A DNA stretch of 64,000 nt from the NCBI GenBank assembly GCA_963580285.1, contig OY757021.1, forward strand, positions 99,438,149 through 99,502,148, read 5' to 3'. The stretch is from Lucinisca nassula (lineage: Eukaryota > Mollusca > Bivalvia > Lucinida > Lucinidae). Position 1 is the first letter of the stretch, and each line of letters starts with the position of its first letter. The notes beneath the pieces were generated by a model. The model had not been told where the DNA came from, ran no database searches, and saw nothing but the letters and a program-made list of their open reading frames with translations. Shown here piece by piece: positions 30,968-42,398 of this stretch. A program made the translations under genes and the position numbers.

Positions 30968-33900
30968 TTACCTACTAAGGTAGTCTGCCCCCAAATTTTC
31001 TTGGCCCCGAATTGCAACAATCCGAAATCTATACGGCTGTAGTTTCATTGCCCAACGCATAATTCGAGGATTGAGAACTTTTGCTGTTTGCATATACGAC
31101 AAGGGCTTGTGGTCTGTCTCAAGCAGGAATTCTACTCCGTAAAGATACTTGCGAAATTTCTCAACACCCCAGATAATAGCCAAACATTCCTTCTCTATTA
31201 CAGAATAGTTTTTCTCACGAGGCAAAAGTTTCTTGCTGGCATAAGCAATGGGAAGTCGTCCTTCCCCTTCAAATTCTTGGAGCAAAACGGCTCCTATACC
31301 AACATCAGAAGCGTCCGTCCGGAGTATGAACGGATTCCCATCATGAAAGATAGGAAGACGAAGAATAGGACTAGACGTGAGTCTATTCTTCAGGGTCTGA
31401 AAAGCCTTTTCATGATGGTCCTGCCAGTCTGTGATCTTGTTTGGTCTACTTTTCTTAGTTAAATCTGTCAAAGGGGAAGCGATAGATGAGAAATTTGGAA
31501 TGAAACGGCGGTAGAAACCAGCCAACCCAAGAAATGACTTTATTTGTCTCTTAGTAGAAGGTCGAGGAGCATCCTTTATAGCTTGTATCTTGTCTTCTTG
31601 CGGTCTTACTGACTGAGCAGCTACACTGTGACCAAGACATTCGATACTGCTATACCCAATCATACACTTGGAAGGTTTTGCCGTCAACTTGGCTGTCCTG
31701 AGTCTATCTAAAACTTCACGTAATGACGTCAAGTGGTCTTTCCAAGTTTCGGTAAAGATCCACATATCATCGACGAAGCTATCAACGTTAGAAAGTTCGG
31801 ACAGAATCTTTCTCATCAACCTGCAAAATGTTGCTCCTGAGTTTACCAAACCGAAGGGCATAGTTTTGAATTGAAACAAGCCTTTGGGGGTTTCGAACGC
31901 AGTTAGGGGTTTTGCCTTAGACGTCATTTTTACCTGCCAATAACCTTTTGACAAATCTAATTTGCTAAAGTATTTGTGCCCCGACATTCTATTTATAACC
32001 TCCTCCATATTTGGCATTGGTTCTGCATCGAACTCCGTCACTTTATTAAGTTTACGGAAGTCAATGCAGAACCGCACCGAACCATCTTTTTTAGGGACAA
32101 GTACTACAGGGGATGAATATGGAGATATTGATGGCTCAATAACTCCTAAATCTAACATATCTTGAATTTCCTTTTCCATTACATCCCGTACTTTATATGG
32201 TATGGCATAACCTTTTGACCTCACTGGTTCCGTCGTCAGCAACTTTATGTCGTGTTCTATTTGGTCAGTTCGTCCTGGTACACTGGACAGTACGTCCGGG
32301 TATTCTTTTATCAACGTCTCTATTTCTTTACGCTGATCCTGCGTTAACATTTCTGAAATATTGACGTCCTTAAACGTCTCTGGTTGCTTTGCAGTAGGAA
32401 AAGCGCAATCTTCCAATGAGAATTCGTCAACGTCATCATTTTCAGTTGACTGAGTGGACTCTACAGATAGCAAGCAATGTGACGTCACATTTTGACGTTC
32501 CACATATTGCTTCAGTATGTTAGCGTGATATGTGTTAACATTTCCATTGACGTCAATCTTATAATCCATTCTGTTCACTACCTCAACAACTTCATAAGGA
32601 CCTTTCCATTGAAGCAATAATTTATTACTGTCTGTCGGTAGTAACAACAGTACTTTGTCGCCGACGTCAAATTTACGCGACCTCGCGCCTTTATCATAAT
32701 AAGCTTTCTGCTTAATCTGAACCTTCTTTAAATTATCACGCGCTAATTTGCATGTCTGCTCTAACCGTTCCCTAAGCTCAATAACGTATTGATACGTCGA
32801 AAGAACTTGCTCATCGCGTACCTCTTCAGCCCATAATTCTCTTAATATTGCCATTGGACCTCTGACGTTACGTCCATATAACAACTCAAAAGGGGAGTAT
32901 CCTAAAGACTCTTGTGGGACTTCCCTTACCGCAAATAATAAGGCTGGAAGATATTTATCCCAATCTTTTGGACGTTCAGCACACATGCGACGTAACATCT
33001 GCTTTAACGTAGCGTGGAAACGCTCTATCAGTCCGTTGCAAATTGGGTGTCTCGGACTACACGTTAACTGTTGAAGAGAAAGAAGTCTGCTGACTTCCTT
33101 CATTACCTCAGCAGTAAACTGTGATCCACAATCAGTCAACATTTCATCAGGAATGCCAACCCTACTAAACATTTCAATAAGCGCTTCCGCGACACGTTCC
33201 GTCTCAATACTCGGTAAAGCTATCGCCTCTGGATACCTTGTCGCATAATCTATCATGGTTAAAATATACCGAGATTTCCTATCAGATCGAGGCTCAATTG
33301 GACCAACTATGTCCACTGCCACCCTCTTAAATGGCGTATCAATCAATGGCATTTTTCCTAGAGGTACTTTAGTGACCCGACCTTTCTGAATAGTTCTCTG
33401 ACAAATATCACAAGATTTACAAAATCTAGCGACATCACCGCAAATACCGGGCCAGTAAAACTCAGTTACAACTCTATCCAATGTCTTCCTAATACCCATA
33501 TGTCCAGACATAAGCGTTTCATGAGCCAGTTTCAACACCTTTCCTCGGAAACTTTGAGGGACCACAAGTTGGAAAGAGACTTTGTTACCCTTGGTGAACT
33601 CCCTATATGCCAACCCTTTTTTCTCAATAAACCTAGTTTCACCTCGGTTTAAACCACGACTCACAGTCTTGTTCCCAGATACAACCCTTTTCCTGATGTT
33701 TTCCAAAGTTGGATCATCAACCTGAGCTTGCTTGAAAGCCTCCTTGTCATCGTTAATGATCTGATCGGGAACCTTAAGTTTTCTGTAAGGCTTCTCATCC
33801 TGCCTAGTTTGAGACCTAGTTACAGCCGCAGCTGAGAAATGAGACATATCAGGAAGTTTTGATCCATCAATGTTACCGATAACCAAATCGTACAACGTAT

Positions 33901-34483
33901 CATCCATACACAAAGCTTCAGTTTTCCCAGTAAAAAAAGGACAATCAATGTCAATCATTGCCAAAGGATACCTTTGTGTGGATTCATCAATCAACGTAAC
34001 ATTTGATTCCTTCCCTATTAACTGACTATCCGAAACCAAACTTCTCCGAACGACACAGCCTGTACACCCAGTATCTCTTAATACAACCACCTTTTTATTA
34101 TTAACCAATCCTTGTGCCGTCGGTAACCTTGCCTTTAAGAAGTAACAGACACCTTCCCTAGTTTCCTTACTACACTCCTCCCTATCCGAAATCAAAGGAT
34201 CACCAACCTTATTTTCAAAAATACTTCCAATCTCATCACCTTTCCTAGTTACTTCCGTTTGACAAAAACTAACTTGGTGTGCTGCGCCACGTGGTGTGCT
34301 ATTATTTTTACCGCGTCCGCGAAAAGACCCTCTAAAATTACCACGACCACGTGTATAACCACGACCTACATTCTGCGTATTCTCATTCTTAACCTGAGAA
34401 CCTTGAGTCTCTACGCGCGTGTTAAAATTTTCTTTAACACCGCTATCCCCAACTCCAGTTGCTCCTACCTCTGCGCTATACAA
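30968..34483 (-). CDS. pol: Retrotransposon Pol: PR-IN-RT-RNase H
   Basis: 1,171 codons, intact. An RG-rich basic segment spans 41-60. The protease active site is RDTGCTG (137-139). The integrase zinc finger pairs His321/His328 with CDIC (358-361). The integrase core has Asp391 (VDIVGP), Asp451 (LTDCGSQF) and Glu487 (GLIERFH), with exactly 35 residues between the last two. A GPY-type module follows at 625-630 (QWKGPY). The RT starts about 770 (VLVPKKDGSVRFCIDFRKLN), with Asp843 and the catalytic box FVDD (903-906) in place of the usual YxDD. RNase H has Asp1057 (RTDASD), the EKEC Glu, Asp1124 (ETDHKPL), and the protein ends GADYLSR. Nothing follows RNase H, so integrase truly lies upstream of RT. 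The frame is -1 relative to gag and opens at a TTG, so frameshifting is likely. Confidence 0.95.
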   Translation of the reverse strand: MYSAEVGATGVGDSGVKENFNTRVETQGSQVKNENTQNVGRGYTRGRGNFRGSFRGRGKNNSTPRGAAHQVSFCQTEVTRKGDEIGSIFENKVGDPLISDREECSKETREGVCYFLKARLPTAQGLVNNKKVVVLRDTGCTGCVVRRSLVSDSQLIGKESNVTLIDESTQRYPLAMIDIDCPFFTGKTEALCMDDTLYDLVIGNIDGSKLPDMSHFSAAAVTRSQTRQDEKPYRKLKVPDQIINDDKEAFKQAQVDDPTLENIRKRVVSGNKTVSRGLNRGETRFIEKKGLAYREFTKGNKVSFQLVVPQSFRGKVLKLAHETLMSGHMGIRKTLDRVVTEFYWPGICGDVARFCKSCDICQRTIQKGRVTKVPLGKMPLIDTPFKRVAVDIVGPIEPRSDRKSRYILTMIDYATRYPEAIALPSIETERVAEALIEMFSRVGIPDEMLTDCGSQFTAEVMKEVSRLLSLQQLTCSPRHPICNGLIERFHATLKQMLRRMCAERPKDWDKYLPALLFAVREVPQESLGYSPFELLYGRNVRGPMAILRELWAEEVRDEQVLSTYQYVIELRERLEQTCKLARDNLKKVQIKQKAYYDKGARSRKFDVGDKVLLLLPTDSNKLLLQWKGPYEVVEVVNRMDYKIDVNGNVNTYHANILKQYVERQNVTSHCLLSVESTQSTENDDVDEFSLEDCAFPTAKQPETFKDVNISEMLTQDQRKEIETLIKEYPDVLSSVPGRTDQIEHDIKLLTTEPVRSKGYAIPYKVRDVMEKEIQDMLDLGVIEPSISPYSSPVVLVPKKDGSVRFCIDFRKLNKVTEFDAEPMPNMEEVINRMSGHKYFSKLDLSKGYWQVKMTSKAKPLTAFETPKGLFQFKTMPFGLVNSGATFCRLMRKILSELSNVDSFVDDMWIFTETWKDHLTSLREVLDRLRTAKLTAKPSKCMIGYSSIECLGHSVAAQSVRPQEDKIQAIKDAPRPSTKRQIKSFLGLAGFYRRFIPNFSSIASPLTDLTKKSRPNKITDWQDHHEKAFQTLKNRLTSSPILRLPIFHDGNPFILRTDASDVGIGAVLLQEFEGEGRLPIAYASKKLLPREKNYSVIEKECLAIIWGVEKFRKYLYGVEFLLETDHKPLSYMQTAKVLNPRIMRWAMKLQPYRFRIVAIRGQENLGADYLSR

Positions 34484-34510
34484 TTGTTTCCTGTCGGGTT
34501 CTTAAAACAT
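34465..34510 (-). promoter_or_regulatory. gag-pol overlap, candidate -1 frameshift site
   Basis: The pol frame opens after an in-frame TAA and overlaps the gag end by about 37 bases. Within it the gag-frame text A GGA AAC resembles a -1 slippery heptamer (AAC to AAA in the A site, imperfect P-site pairing). No ATG is available for pol here. Confidence 0.35.
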
Positions 34511-35628
34511 TTAATTGTTAAATGCCCCTTACCACATATGCTACACTTGATATCCGGTCTACCACTCGGTTTGTTCGAGTCAACTTTGTCCTGTTTACCC
34601 TGCGCTGCGCCTCTATTATCGCGTTGCCCCTTATTAATGCAACTATATACGCCCCCGCGCGCTTCTGCAAACAAATCTGCCTCCCTAGCCATTTCATCTA
34701 AATTACCAAACTGTTTTGGCTTCAGATGCACATACAGTTCTCTATTACATGACTCCAGGAACTGATCCCTTGCCATGAAATCACAGACAGCCGGAAAAGA
34801 TTTTTCTATCTTTGCCATATTAAGCCATTTTTCTAAATAACTTCTCAGTCTACTACTGAACTGTATGAACGTTTCTGATTTCTCGGGCCTACTATAACGA
34901 AACTGTTTCCTAAATCCGCGCTCTGTCATGTCAAAATTCTTTAATAAAGCGTCCTTTAACTTTTCATAATCCGCCGCATCCTCATTTGACAACCGGTCAT
35001 ATACATCAAGTGCGCGCCCTTTGAGCAATGCACTTAAATACGCGGCCCAAACACTCTTATCCCATTTATTAGCCGTAGCATATTTCTCAAACCTAGATAA
35101 ATAACTATCCATTTTATCTTTACCCTCTTCAAAATAAGGTAACTTAGGATCCCGGGCATGCGCCACCTTCTCAGCTTTTTGCTTTTCAAATTCTAGCTCG
35201 AGCTTCGCTCTCTGCATTTCTAACTGATTCCTTAATTCTTGGTGCTGTAGCTCAAACCCATGTTTTATTTTTTCTAAATGGGCCTCACTAATCTCTTTTG
35301 CCTCCCTTTCAGTCTTGATGCGTGCTATTTCAAGTTCCTTATTAACATTCAACATAGCTAGTTCATGTGCCCTTTCCTTTTCCTTTTCCTCTAACTTAGC
35401 TAGTTCATGTACCCTTTCCTTTTCCTTTTCCTCTAACTTAGCTAGTTCATGTACCCTTTCCTTTTCCTTTTCTTCAGACCTTAACCTTTCTAAATCCCTT
35501 TGCTCTTGCCTTTCTGCCCGCTCAATATCCTGCTGCTCTTTAACAAAACCTTGTAACTCCTTCCCCTCATAACCTAAGTCCTTTCCCATTTGCATTAAAC
35601 GCTCCATTATTGATAACGTAAATCTCAC
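34465..35628 (-). CDS. gag: Retrotransposon Gag with coiled coil, capsid and zinc knuckle
   Basis: 387 codons. Residues ~30-160 are a long Glu/Lys/Arg coiled coil that includes three tandem copies of a 14-residue unit (EEKEKERVHELAKL), mirrored in DNA by a 42-bp repeat at 35355-35480. Residues ~165-320 form the capsid-like region (KLPYFEEGKDKMDSYLSRFE, WAAYLSALLKGRALDVYDRL), resembling the retrotransposon_gag/SCAN fold. A single CCHC knuckle is CSICGKGHLTIKC near the C-terminus. SCAN domains of vertebrates have been traced to Gmr1-like Gag, which agrees with the pol order here. The frame ends in TAG and overlaps the pol frame by about 37 bases. It assembles particles around the element RNA. 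Confidence 0.9.
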   Translation of the reverse strand: MRFTLSIMERLMQMGKDLGYEGKELQGFVKEQQDIERAERQEQRDLERLRSEEKEKERVHELAKLEEKEKERVHELAKLEEKEKERAHELAMLNVNKELEIARIKTEREAKEISEAHLEKIKHGFELQHQELRNQLEMQRAKLELEFEKQKAEKVAHARDPKLPYFEEGKDKMDSYLSRFEKYATANKWDKSVWAAYLSALLKGRALDVYDRLSNEDAADYEKLKDALLKNFDMTERGFRKQFRYSRPEKSETFIQFSSRLRSYLEKWLNMAKIEKSFPAVCDFMARDQFLESCNRELYVHLKPKQFGNLDEMAREADLFAEARGGVYSCINKGQRDNRGAAQGKQDKVDSNKPSGRPDIKCSICGKGHLTIKCFKNPTGNNCIAQR

Positions 35629-36312
35629 GTTACTATCAAAACCACTATAAACTGATCAGTTATGATCAGTGATGATTGAATGGGCTTAACTAAAACGTTA
35701 AGATATGTGTTATACGCGTTAATCTAACTAAAACGTTAGTTATTAAAGCACACGCGATTTGAAATGTCAAATGCTTTCAGCACAGTATGACGTTGCGTAC
35801 TGGTAGTCTACTATGACGTCATAAACTGACGACGTTTACAGTAAAATGCTACAATCCGAAGTTTTATCACATTACAAAACTCCGATCATAACAAGTCACC
35901 ATTAATGTTTCTATTACGTCATACCTAACCTCAAGCCACTGCGTAAATATTAACGCTACCGTTATGTCAACGTCAGTAAATTGTTAACGTCACTACGTCA
36001 GAACCATGTGTGGGTAAGATCAATTAGTAGCTCCAATTTAACTTAGTAGAATGTCAGGTAACACAATTAAGTGGGGTCTACTTAAATTTTTCGTTACCAA
36101 GAAAAAGTGGGGTTTGCCTTGCCTTCCTGCTCAGAAATTATCGACTTGTCAGTATCCATTCAGTTGAATACATGGGTTTCGCACTTCATCAACGCAGGAA
36201 GGAAGATTCAAGTTAATTTCTAAATGTGGCTGTCAATACATTTTTTTTTTTTAAATTGATGATTCAGAGTATCAATGTGCTGTTCCACAGCCGGGAACAC
36301 CAGCCAGAGATC
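35629..36312 (-). other. Retrotransposon 5' untranslated leader
   Basis: Non-coding sequence between the primer site and gag. It is rich in aacgtca/tgacgt-like motifs and contains one poly-T run (36240-36252). No gene is seen. Confidence 0.6.
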
Positions 36313-36335
36313 AAATCCTCACTTTTCTGACACCA
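36313..36335 (-). other. Primer binding site, tRNA-Leu type
   Basis: The minus strand reads TGGTGTCAGAAAAGTGAGGA starting 2 bases inside the 5' LTR end (36338). This complements a tRNA 3' end finishing ...TCTGACACCA, the form typical of tRNA-Leu. The match to a particular tRNA needs checking. Confidence 0.7.
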
Positions 36336-36337
36336 AA

Positions 36338-38887
36338 TGTTACATGTGGGTTTACGGCGTCCCGCAAACCCCCATGCTGACAAGACAACCGAGCGTGATC
36401 TCTGACAGGTGTACGGGCAGCTGTGGGGTAAGGCACAAGAAAGATGTTAAATGATTGACATGAATTATTTACAGTATCTACATCCAACACTTACTAACAC
36501 AAAACATCACAAATTGTTGCTTCTGTAGCCAACTCACGACGTCCGCTCCGAAGGCAAAACACTGTTCTGTGCTCGGAACGGGTGACGTGAATACCTACAG
36601 AAGCAAACAACAAAAACAACAAGAAAAACAAAAAAAGAAACAACACAAAACGCGACTGGCCAGTTTATAACTTTGGGTGAATCCCCCACTCGCGTGACAC
36701 TTCTTCTCGCGAACTAGTAAAACTAGTCTATCAACATAATTGATTATCCTAGGATTAGCGATCACGTTTGCTGATCAGCCGTTTAGTGATCGTCCAAATA
36801 AGGTAAGTTGACCTCTTCCATGATCACATTTGTTTACAACGAACAATGATTTAGAAGAATCTGCTTCTATCCTGGTAGGCGCTGATTACGGCGGTCTGTC
36901 CGCCCTTGCTGGACCCTAACGCCTAGCGTCGTACCAGTACCTGCTGCTATGAAGCAGGGAGCAGCAGGTCACACATTGTTATGCCTGCAAATTACGATAA
37001 CGGGACTAGAAACGAGTCACAAAACATACATGCTATATCATGATCCCCCTCCCGGAGAAGTAAAAATATGTTCATGCATATACCGTTATTGCGCATGCGC
37101 CGACCAGACATACAGGCTGATTAGTGCATGCGACAAATAACCGTACAGCAGAACTCAACTTGACTGTGCATCAAATTATCAGCACCCAGCGCTTGACACA
37201 ATAATACTCAAAGTTCATGGTTCCTTACTGAGCACTACAGAAATCAATTAATGCTCACTACTACTGAGCATAATACTCATCAAATTTGTGCTCACTACAT
37301 TATCACAAGTAAGAGGCAATTGAACAGACCACGCCTTTGCGCTACCTGGTCAGCCGCCAATTACAGGAAACATAACAATCTCTATTTCATATCCTTCTCC
37401 GCGACACGGCTCACAAATATAGCTATTCACAAATTCAATACATTAATAACAGATAGAAACTACAACAGAAGATTTTCATCTATAATCTACAACATTTGTT
37501 AGTGTCTCATATGGGCCAACACTGTTTGCCGTAAATTCTCTCTATTTGGTAGGCACCCCGTCACAACCGTCCTCGCGACGCCGATGACGCAGCTGACGTC
37601 ATCCCCGCCGCTCAGGCCGTTATGACGTGTGGCGACCAAATACTCCCACTTATCATCATCACGTTCTTTATATGTACATACATGCACAAACTGAGTTATC
37701 AGACAAAAACGGCATCATTACAAAATGAACTCGTAATTCTTCTTGAACAAAATTATTTCTAATCAACGTGAACATGCTTGTAAAATAAAATTCATTACGG
37801 TTCATCATCACGGATAACCCAACAGGCTCTTGTATGAGTTTGCCCTGATGATGAAGATGTGGTTAAACCCGTCTTAAGTTTACGTCCCCTCTACACCTAA
37901 TATCATATTGGGACGGAACCACGGTTTTCTAACCACAGCCAGTCACAAGTCATGGATCAAACAAGTGACCCGGCGTTTATTAATTACATTCTACAAAAGG
38001 GGTCTAAAAGCCTAAATGAATCTAGAATGAGCGGGTGTCCAAACTTTACGTCTCACCAACATCTAGGGTCAGCATGAGACAGGACCTCACTTAGAAAGAC
38101 TCATTCTACTACTGGAGAAGCCTGGGATCGATCCTGCGACGTCTAGCTGGCAAAGCTAGTAGCCTAATCACTACAGGCCTCAATAGTGAATTCAGAATAG
38201 GCTTCAGAAAGTTGGGGTATACTAGAAGTAAACCCCTCCAAAACCTACAAGCATGTTCATACAAAAATAATACTAAACATAGATTAAACATACCTTTCAA
38301 TATACTTTCTATTTCCCCGTCACAATGTTGTGTTTACTCTTTACAACTTGACCTGCTGCTAAGGTGTCCGCTTTTTTCAGGGTTTATATATCTATGAATA
38401 CTACCGGAAAATCATGCCTACTCGTATTACCTTGCTTTGTTCGTGGGGAAGTGGAGATACCGGCCACAAACAAAGCCAGATAGCAAAATCGAGTAGATAA
38501 TGGATTTGCCTTCAAATAGTATATTTCCCATAGGAAAAATTGATGAAACGACCCTATAATCAATGACATGACTCCTGTCAAAACGAACACCCACACAACA
38601 CGTGACGGGAATAAAAATCATATATGGCACAATTTGGCGGTTGGCGATTTTTAGGCAAATTCTATAGAACTCAGCCTTTTAGCGGCCCCCTGTATTGTAA
38701 AAACAGCTCTCTATAAACCACTCATGCATACATCGTATGATATGTGCATGACTTGTTCATGGAGCCGCATAGTTTGCGTACCATATTTCACCCAAAATAT
38801 TTCACTCACACCGCCCTACCATATATCTACTAAAATAATTTAGATGTGCATAAGCACCAGAGAGGTTTCCTATTCCATCTCGTAACA
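36338..38887 (-). repeat. 5' LTR, 2,550 bp, complete
   Basis: It begins TGTTAC (36338) and ends GTAACA (38887), a perfect 6-bp inverted repeat. The junction with flanking tacttgaacg matches the empty site at 8775. It is unusually long for a gypsy-type element and contains a SINE-C relic at 38036-38187. It should hold the element's promoter and poly(A) signals, which I cannot place. Confidence 0.95.
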
Positions 38888-39097
38888 TACTTGAACGTAC
38901 TTCCGCTTACTGTTTTGTACCAAGCTTTCTGAAACTTTGCATGACATGTCTTCATGGTATGAGGGTGTACACGTGCCTTGGTAGAATGTTAGGTATTTCT
39001 GTGTGCCACTTTGTTTTCCACATTATGAGCTTGATCATTTTATAGCCACAGAGACATGTATTAGGACCATCGTATCCCTTGTTTGCAGAATGTTTAT

Positions 39098-39408
39098 TGT
39101 TTTGTTTGTTTGATTTGTGCGTTAACGTCCCCGTCAACTCTGTATATGTCATTTTGGAGACGATGTCTCCAATTTTGTGGTACTTTTACCCGACAAGAGA
39201 TGAAATGACATCTCAAGTCCTGTCGCCCAATGAAACCAAACAGGTTTATATAAGCTTTGGCGATCCGACTAGCACCACTTTTCCTGGACATGCTTAGATC
39301 CTCTAAGCGGTTTATCAGTACTTGTGTGCGGTCAGTTTTAGCTCTGCTTGGAAGCATCCTGCAGCTCATCTATTTCTTCAAGCCCCATAGCCGGGGCCGA
39401 CTGCAGAA
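39098..39408 (-). repeat. SINE-B copy (allelic to 8985-9295)
   Basis: It differs from the left copy by only a few bases (aaacagg for aaaaagg, agcacc for cgcacc). Confidence 0.75.
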
Positions 39409-40368
39409 TGTTGATGCAACATAGGAGAATATGGATGGTGAAATATCTATATATTTATTTCTTCTACCTTAAATAAACATTACCATTACTTTTTTGGGGC
39501 ATGGGGGTGGGGGAAGAGGTGGGGGAGCTATTAGGATTGGCCATCGCCTGTTGTCGTTGTGAGGAAATATCCGTCTGTAAACCCGTATAATGAAAGTTAT
39601 TTAAATATCTTGCCTGACCCCAGAAGGCCCGGAGGCCCATTGGGTTTGCATGGACTCATAACAGGGAAACCTTTAAAAGAATTTTGTCAATGCCCAGGCC
39701 CTTAATATTTGGTACATGTATGTTGCTTCGTCTATGTTCCTTCACCAAAGTTGCTTTAATTATATCCCTGGGATCAAAAGTAGCCATGCATTTGTTATTT
39801 GGCATGCACCTGCATCTACATGTAGTGGACCTTTACAAAGACAGTTCTCATTATAGCGCCCCTAGGGGTCAACTGGTTTAACATTGACATATATGGGAGA
39901 ACCATTTATATCTTCATATCTGAAGCCAGAAGGTCTTGATATCTGGTCCCGACAGGCTGCTTCATATTATGGACCTCTACGTCCTCTAGTAAGTTGATTC
40001 GGACCAAAATTTGCCTCGACCAGGGGACTTGTTCTACATAGACCCGTAAGAGGAAAAAAACTTTTAAAAAATCTTCTAGTCTCAAACAAGAAGACCTGGA
40101 CCTTTGATATTAACAAAGGTTACGTTCATAAAGGGAAAATTCAATAAATGACTTTATTAAATATTACTGGTCAATGTAAGATCTATATTTTTGCCGGATT
40201 TCACCGGCGAAAGTTCGCTGGAGGCAGCCGGCTGTCTCTAGCGAGACAGTCGGCTGTCAATAGCCACTTCCTTTCATATAACGACGAAACTCCTTACAAC
40301 AACAATTACCATGCCCAAGATGAAAAAGGCCAATAAAGAGATTGAAAATGTTGCATTTATTTGTCGAA

Positions 40369-40650
40369 GGAACAAATGTTGTGGCTATTTATTAGAATCG
40401 CCTCGCCAAGGCGATTCTAACAAATGTCCACAACATTTGTTTCTTGGTGTAACCGAGGCGAAAAGCCGTTGATAACGATAACACACCCGTGCAACACAGT
40501 GCTTTTTTCATATCTCCAAAATGGCTACTTTTCTAACGAAAATTCATTATATTGTTCTTATTTATACTCGAAAAATAGGTTGTGGGTGCTCGTTAGAACC
40601 GTCTAATTGAGGTGGTTCTAACGAGTACCCGTCATCTAACATTATGGTTA
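40369..40650. repeat. Two hairpin elements, family P (copy 2)
   Basis: Stems are ttagaatcgcctcgccaagg at 40391 and gttagaaccgtctaattgag at 40591. The first lacks the loop duplication of copy 1. Confidence 0.75.
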
Positions 40651-41069
40651 CTTCCCCGTACTAGAACTCCTAGTGTCTAGAACAAAAGGCCCAAGGTCCC
40701 ATATAAGAATATGATGTAGATGGGCGTTTCCATCCCGGCATGGTCATCCCGAAGGTTAGAAATGCCCATTTACAACAGAACCTCGTATTGGATTTTTTTT
40801 TCTTGCACAACGCCACCAAAAAGTTTCGATTTACTTTATTTAACGTTTGTTTTCGCGCCTTTTATTTATGTAGTATACCTGGATAAGAACACCAGGACAA
40901 GAACATAATTTCTATCCCAGGCTAAAACTACGGATTTCTTTGTCTAATGTGCAAGAAATGATGTTCCAGTCATTGACATTCCATTCGATAGCTCCTAAAA
41001 TACGGACATCACCATCCACGTTCCTACTTTGAAAAAGAATCTTCTGTTTTTACAGCAAAGCCCGAGGTC

Positions 41070-42040
41070 AGCCCGCGCACACATGCAGTCGGATCCTGCG
41101 CACACGTTTAGTCAGATCCTGTGCACACATGTATTCTGATCTTGCGCACACATGTATTCTGATCCTGCGCACACATGTATTCTGATCCTGTGCACACATG
41201 TATTCTGATCCTGCGCACACATGTATTCTGATCCTGCGCACACATGTATTCTGATCCTGCGCACACATGTATTCTGATCCTGCGCACACATGTATTCTGA
41301 TCCTGTGCACACATGTATTCTGATCCTGCGCACACATGTATTCTGATCCTGCGCACACATGCAGTCTGGTCCTGCGCACACATGCAGTCTGATCCTGTGC
41401 ACACATGCATTCTGATCCTGCGCACACATGTATTCTGATCCTGCGCACACATGCAGTCTGGTCCTGCGCACACATGCATTCTGATCCTGCGCACACATGC
41501 AGTCTGATCCTTCGCACACGTGCAGTCCGATCCTGTGCACACATGTATTCTGATCCTGCGCACAGATGCAGTCTGATCCTGCGCACACATGCAGTCTGAT
41601 CCTGCGCACACATGCAGTCTGATCCTATATACACATGCAGTCTGATCCTGCGCACACATGCAGTCTGATCCTATGTACAAATGCAGTCTGATCCTGCGCA
41701 CACGTGCATTCTGATCCTGTGCACACATGCAGTCTGATCCTATGTACACATGCAGTCTGATCCGGCGCACACATGCAGTCTGATCCTGCGCACACACGCA
41801 GTCTGATCCTGCGCACACATGCAGTCTGATCCTATGTACACATGCAGTCTGATCCGGTGCACACATGCATTCTGATCCTGCGCATACATGCAGTCTTATT
41901 CTGTGCCTAAATGCAGTCTGATCCAATGTACACATGTAGTATGATCCTGCGCATACATGCAGTCTGATCCTGCGCCTAAATGCAGTCCGATACTGCGCAC
42001 TTATGCAGTCTGATCCTATGTACATATGCAGTGTGATCAG
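41070..42040. repeat. 23-bp minisatellite, ~42 units (copy 2)
   Basis: Same unit as 10968-12615, but the first third is homogenised to a GTATTCTGATCC variant not prominent in copy 1. Degenerate units flank both ends at the same positions in both copies. Confidence 0.95.
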
Positions 42041-42099
42041 TCTTTGTTGGGAACTGTACCCGTTTTCCCAAAGCATCAAAATAACCCAGATTAAGTTGC

Positions 42100-42380
42100 T
42101 CTAGACGTAACATTACGATAACACATCCGTGTGACACAATACTTTTTTCAATTAAACCGCAACAAAAGGTGATTTTTCTTACGAAAATTTGTTATATTTT
42201 TCTTATATATACTCCAAACATAGGTTTTGGGCGACTCATTGAGGCGGTTCTAACGAGTACCCACAGCCTTTGTCTTGGAACAGACATAAGTAAAATAATG
42301 TTTACCTCCGTAAACCCCAGTTTCTCTATATAAAGTGTGGTTCAGGGGGTGTTCATTTCTCGGATTTGTTTACGTAATGT
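42100..42380. repeat. Hairpin element, family P (partial left arm)
   Basis: A single arm (cattgaggcggttctaacga) plus right module gtaaaccccag ... gtgtggttcagggggtg. The full first element of copy 1 (12690-13015) is missing here. Confidence 0.65.
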
Positions 42381-42398
42381 TTTGATCTGTTTTTCAAC

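Larger units (their letters stand above)
28557..38887 (-). mobile_element. Gmr1-like LTR retrotransposon (Ty3/gypsy enzymes, IN before RT)
   Basis: The minus-strand order is 5' LTR (38887-36338), tRNA-Leu-type primer site, gag, pol with protease-integrase-RT-RNase H, PPT, 3' LTR (30850 into the gap). The LTR ends are TGTTAC...GTAACA. It is inserted in the duplicated block between the bases equivalent to 8774 and 8775. The left target duplication cannot be seen because of the gap. Both large frames are intact and the LTRs are almost identical, so the insertion is very young. No env-like frame is present. Confidence 0.92.

Noticed and set aside
28557..38887. An endogenous retrovirus
   Set aside because: No envelope-like frame lies between pol and the 3' LTR (only about 100 bases), and the domain order fits a Gmr1-type retrotransposon.
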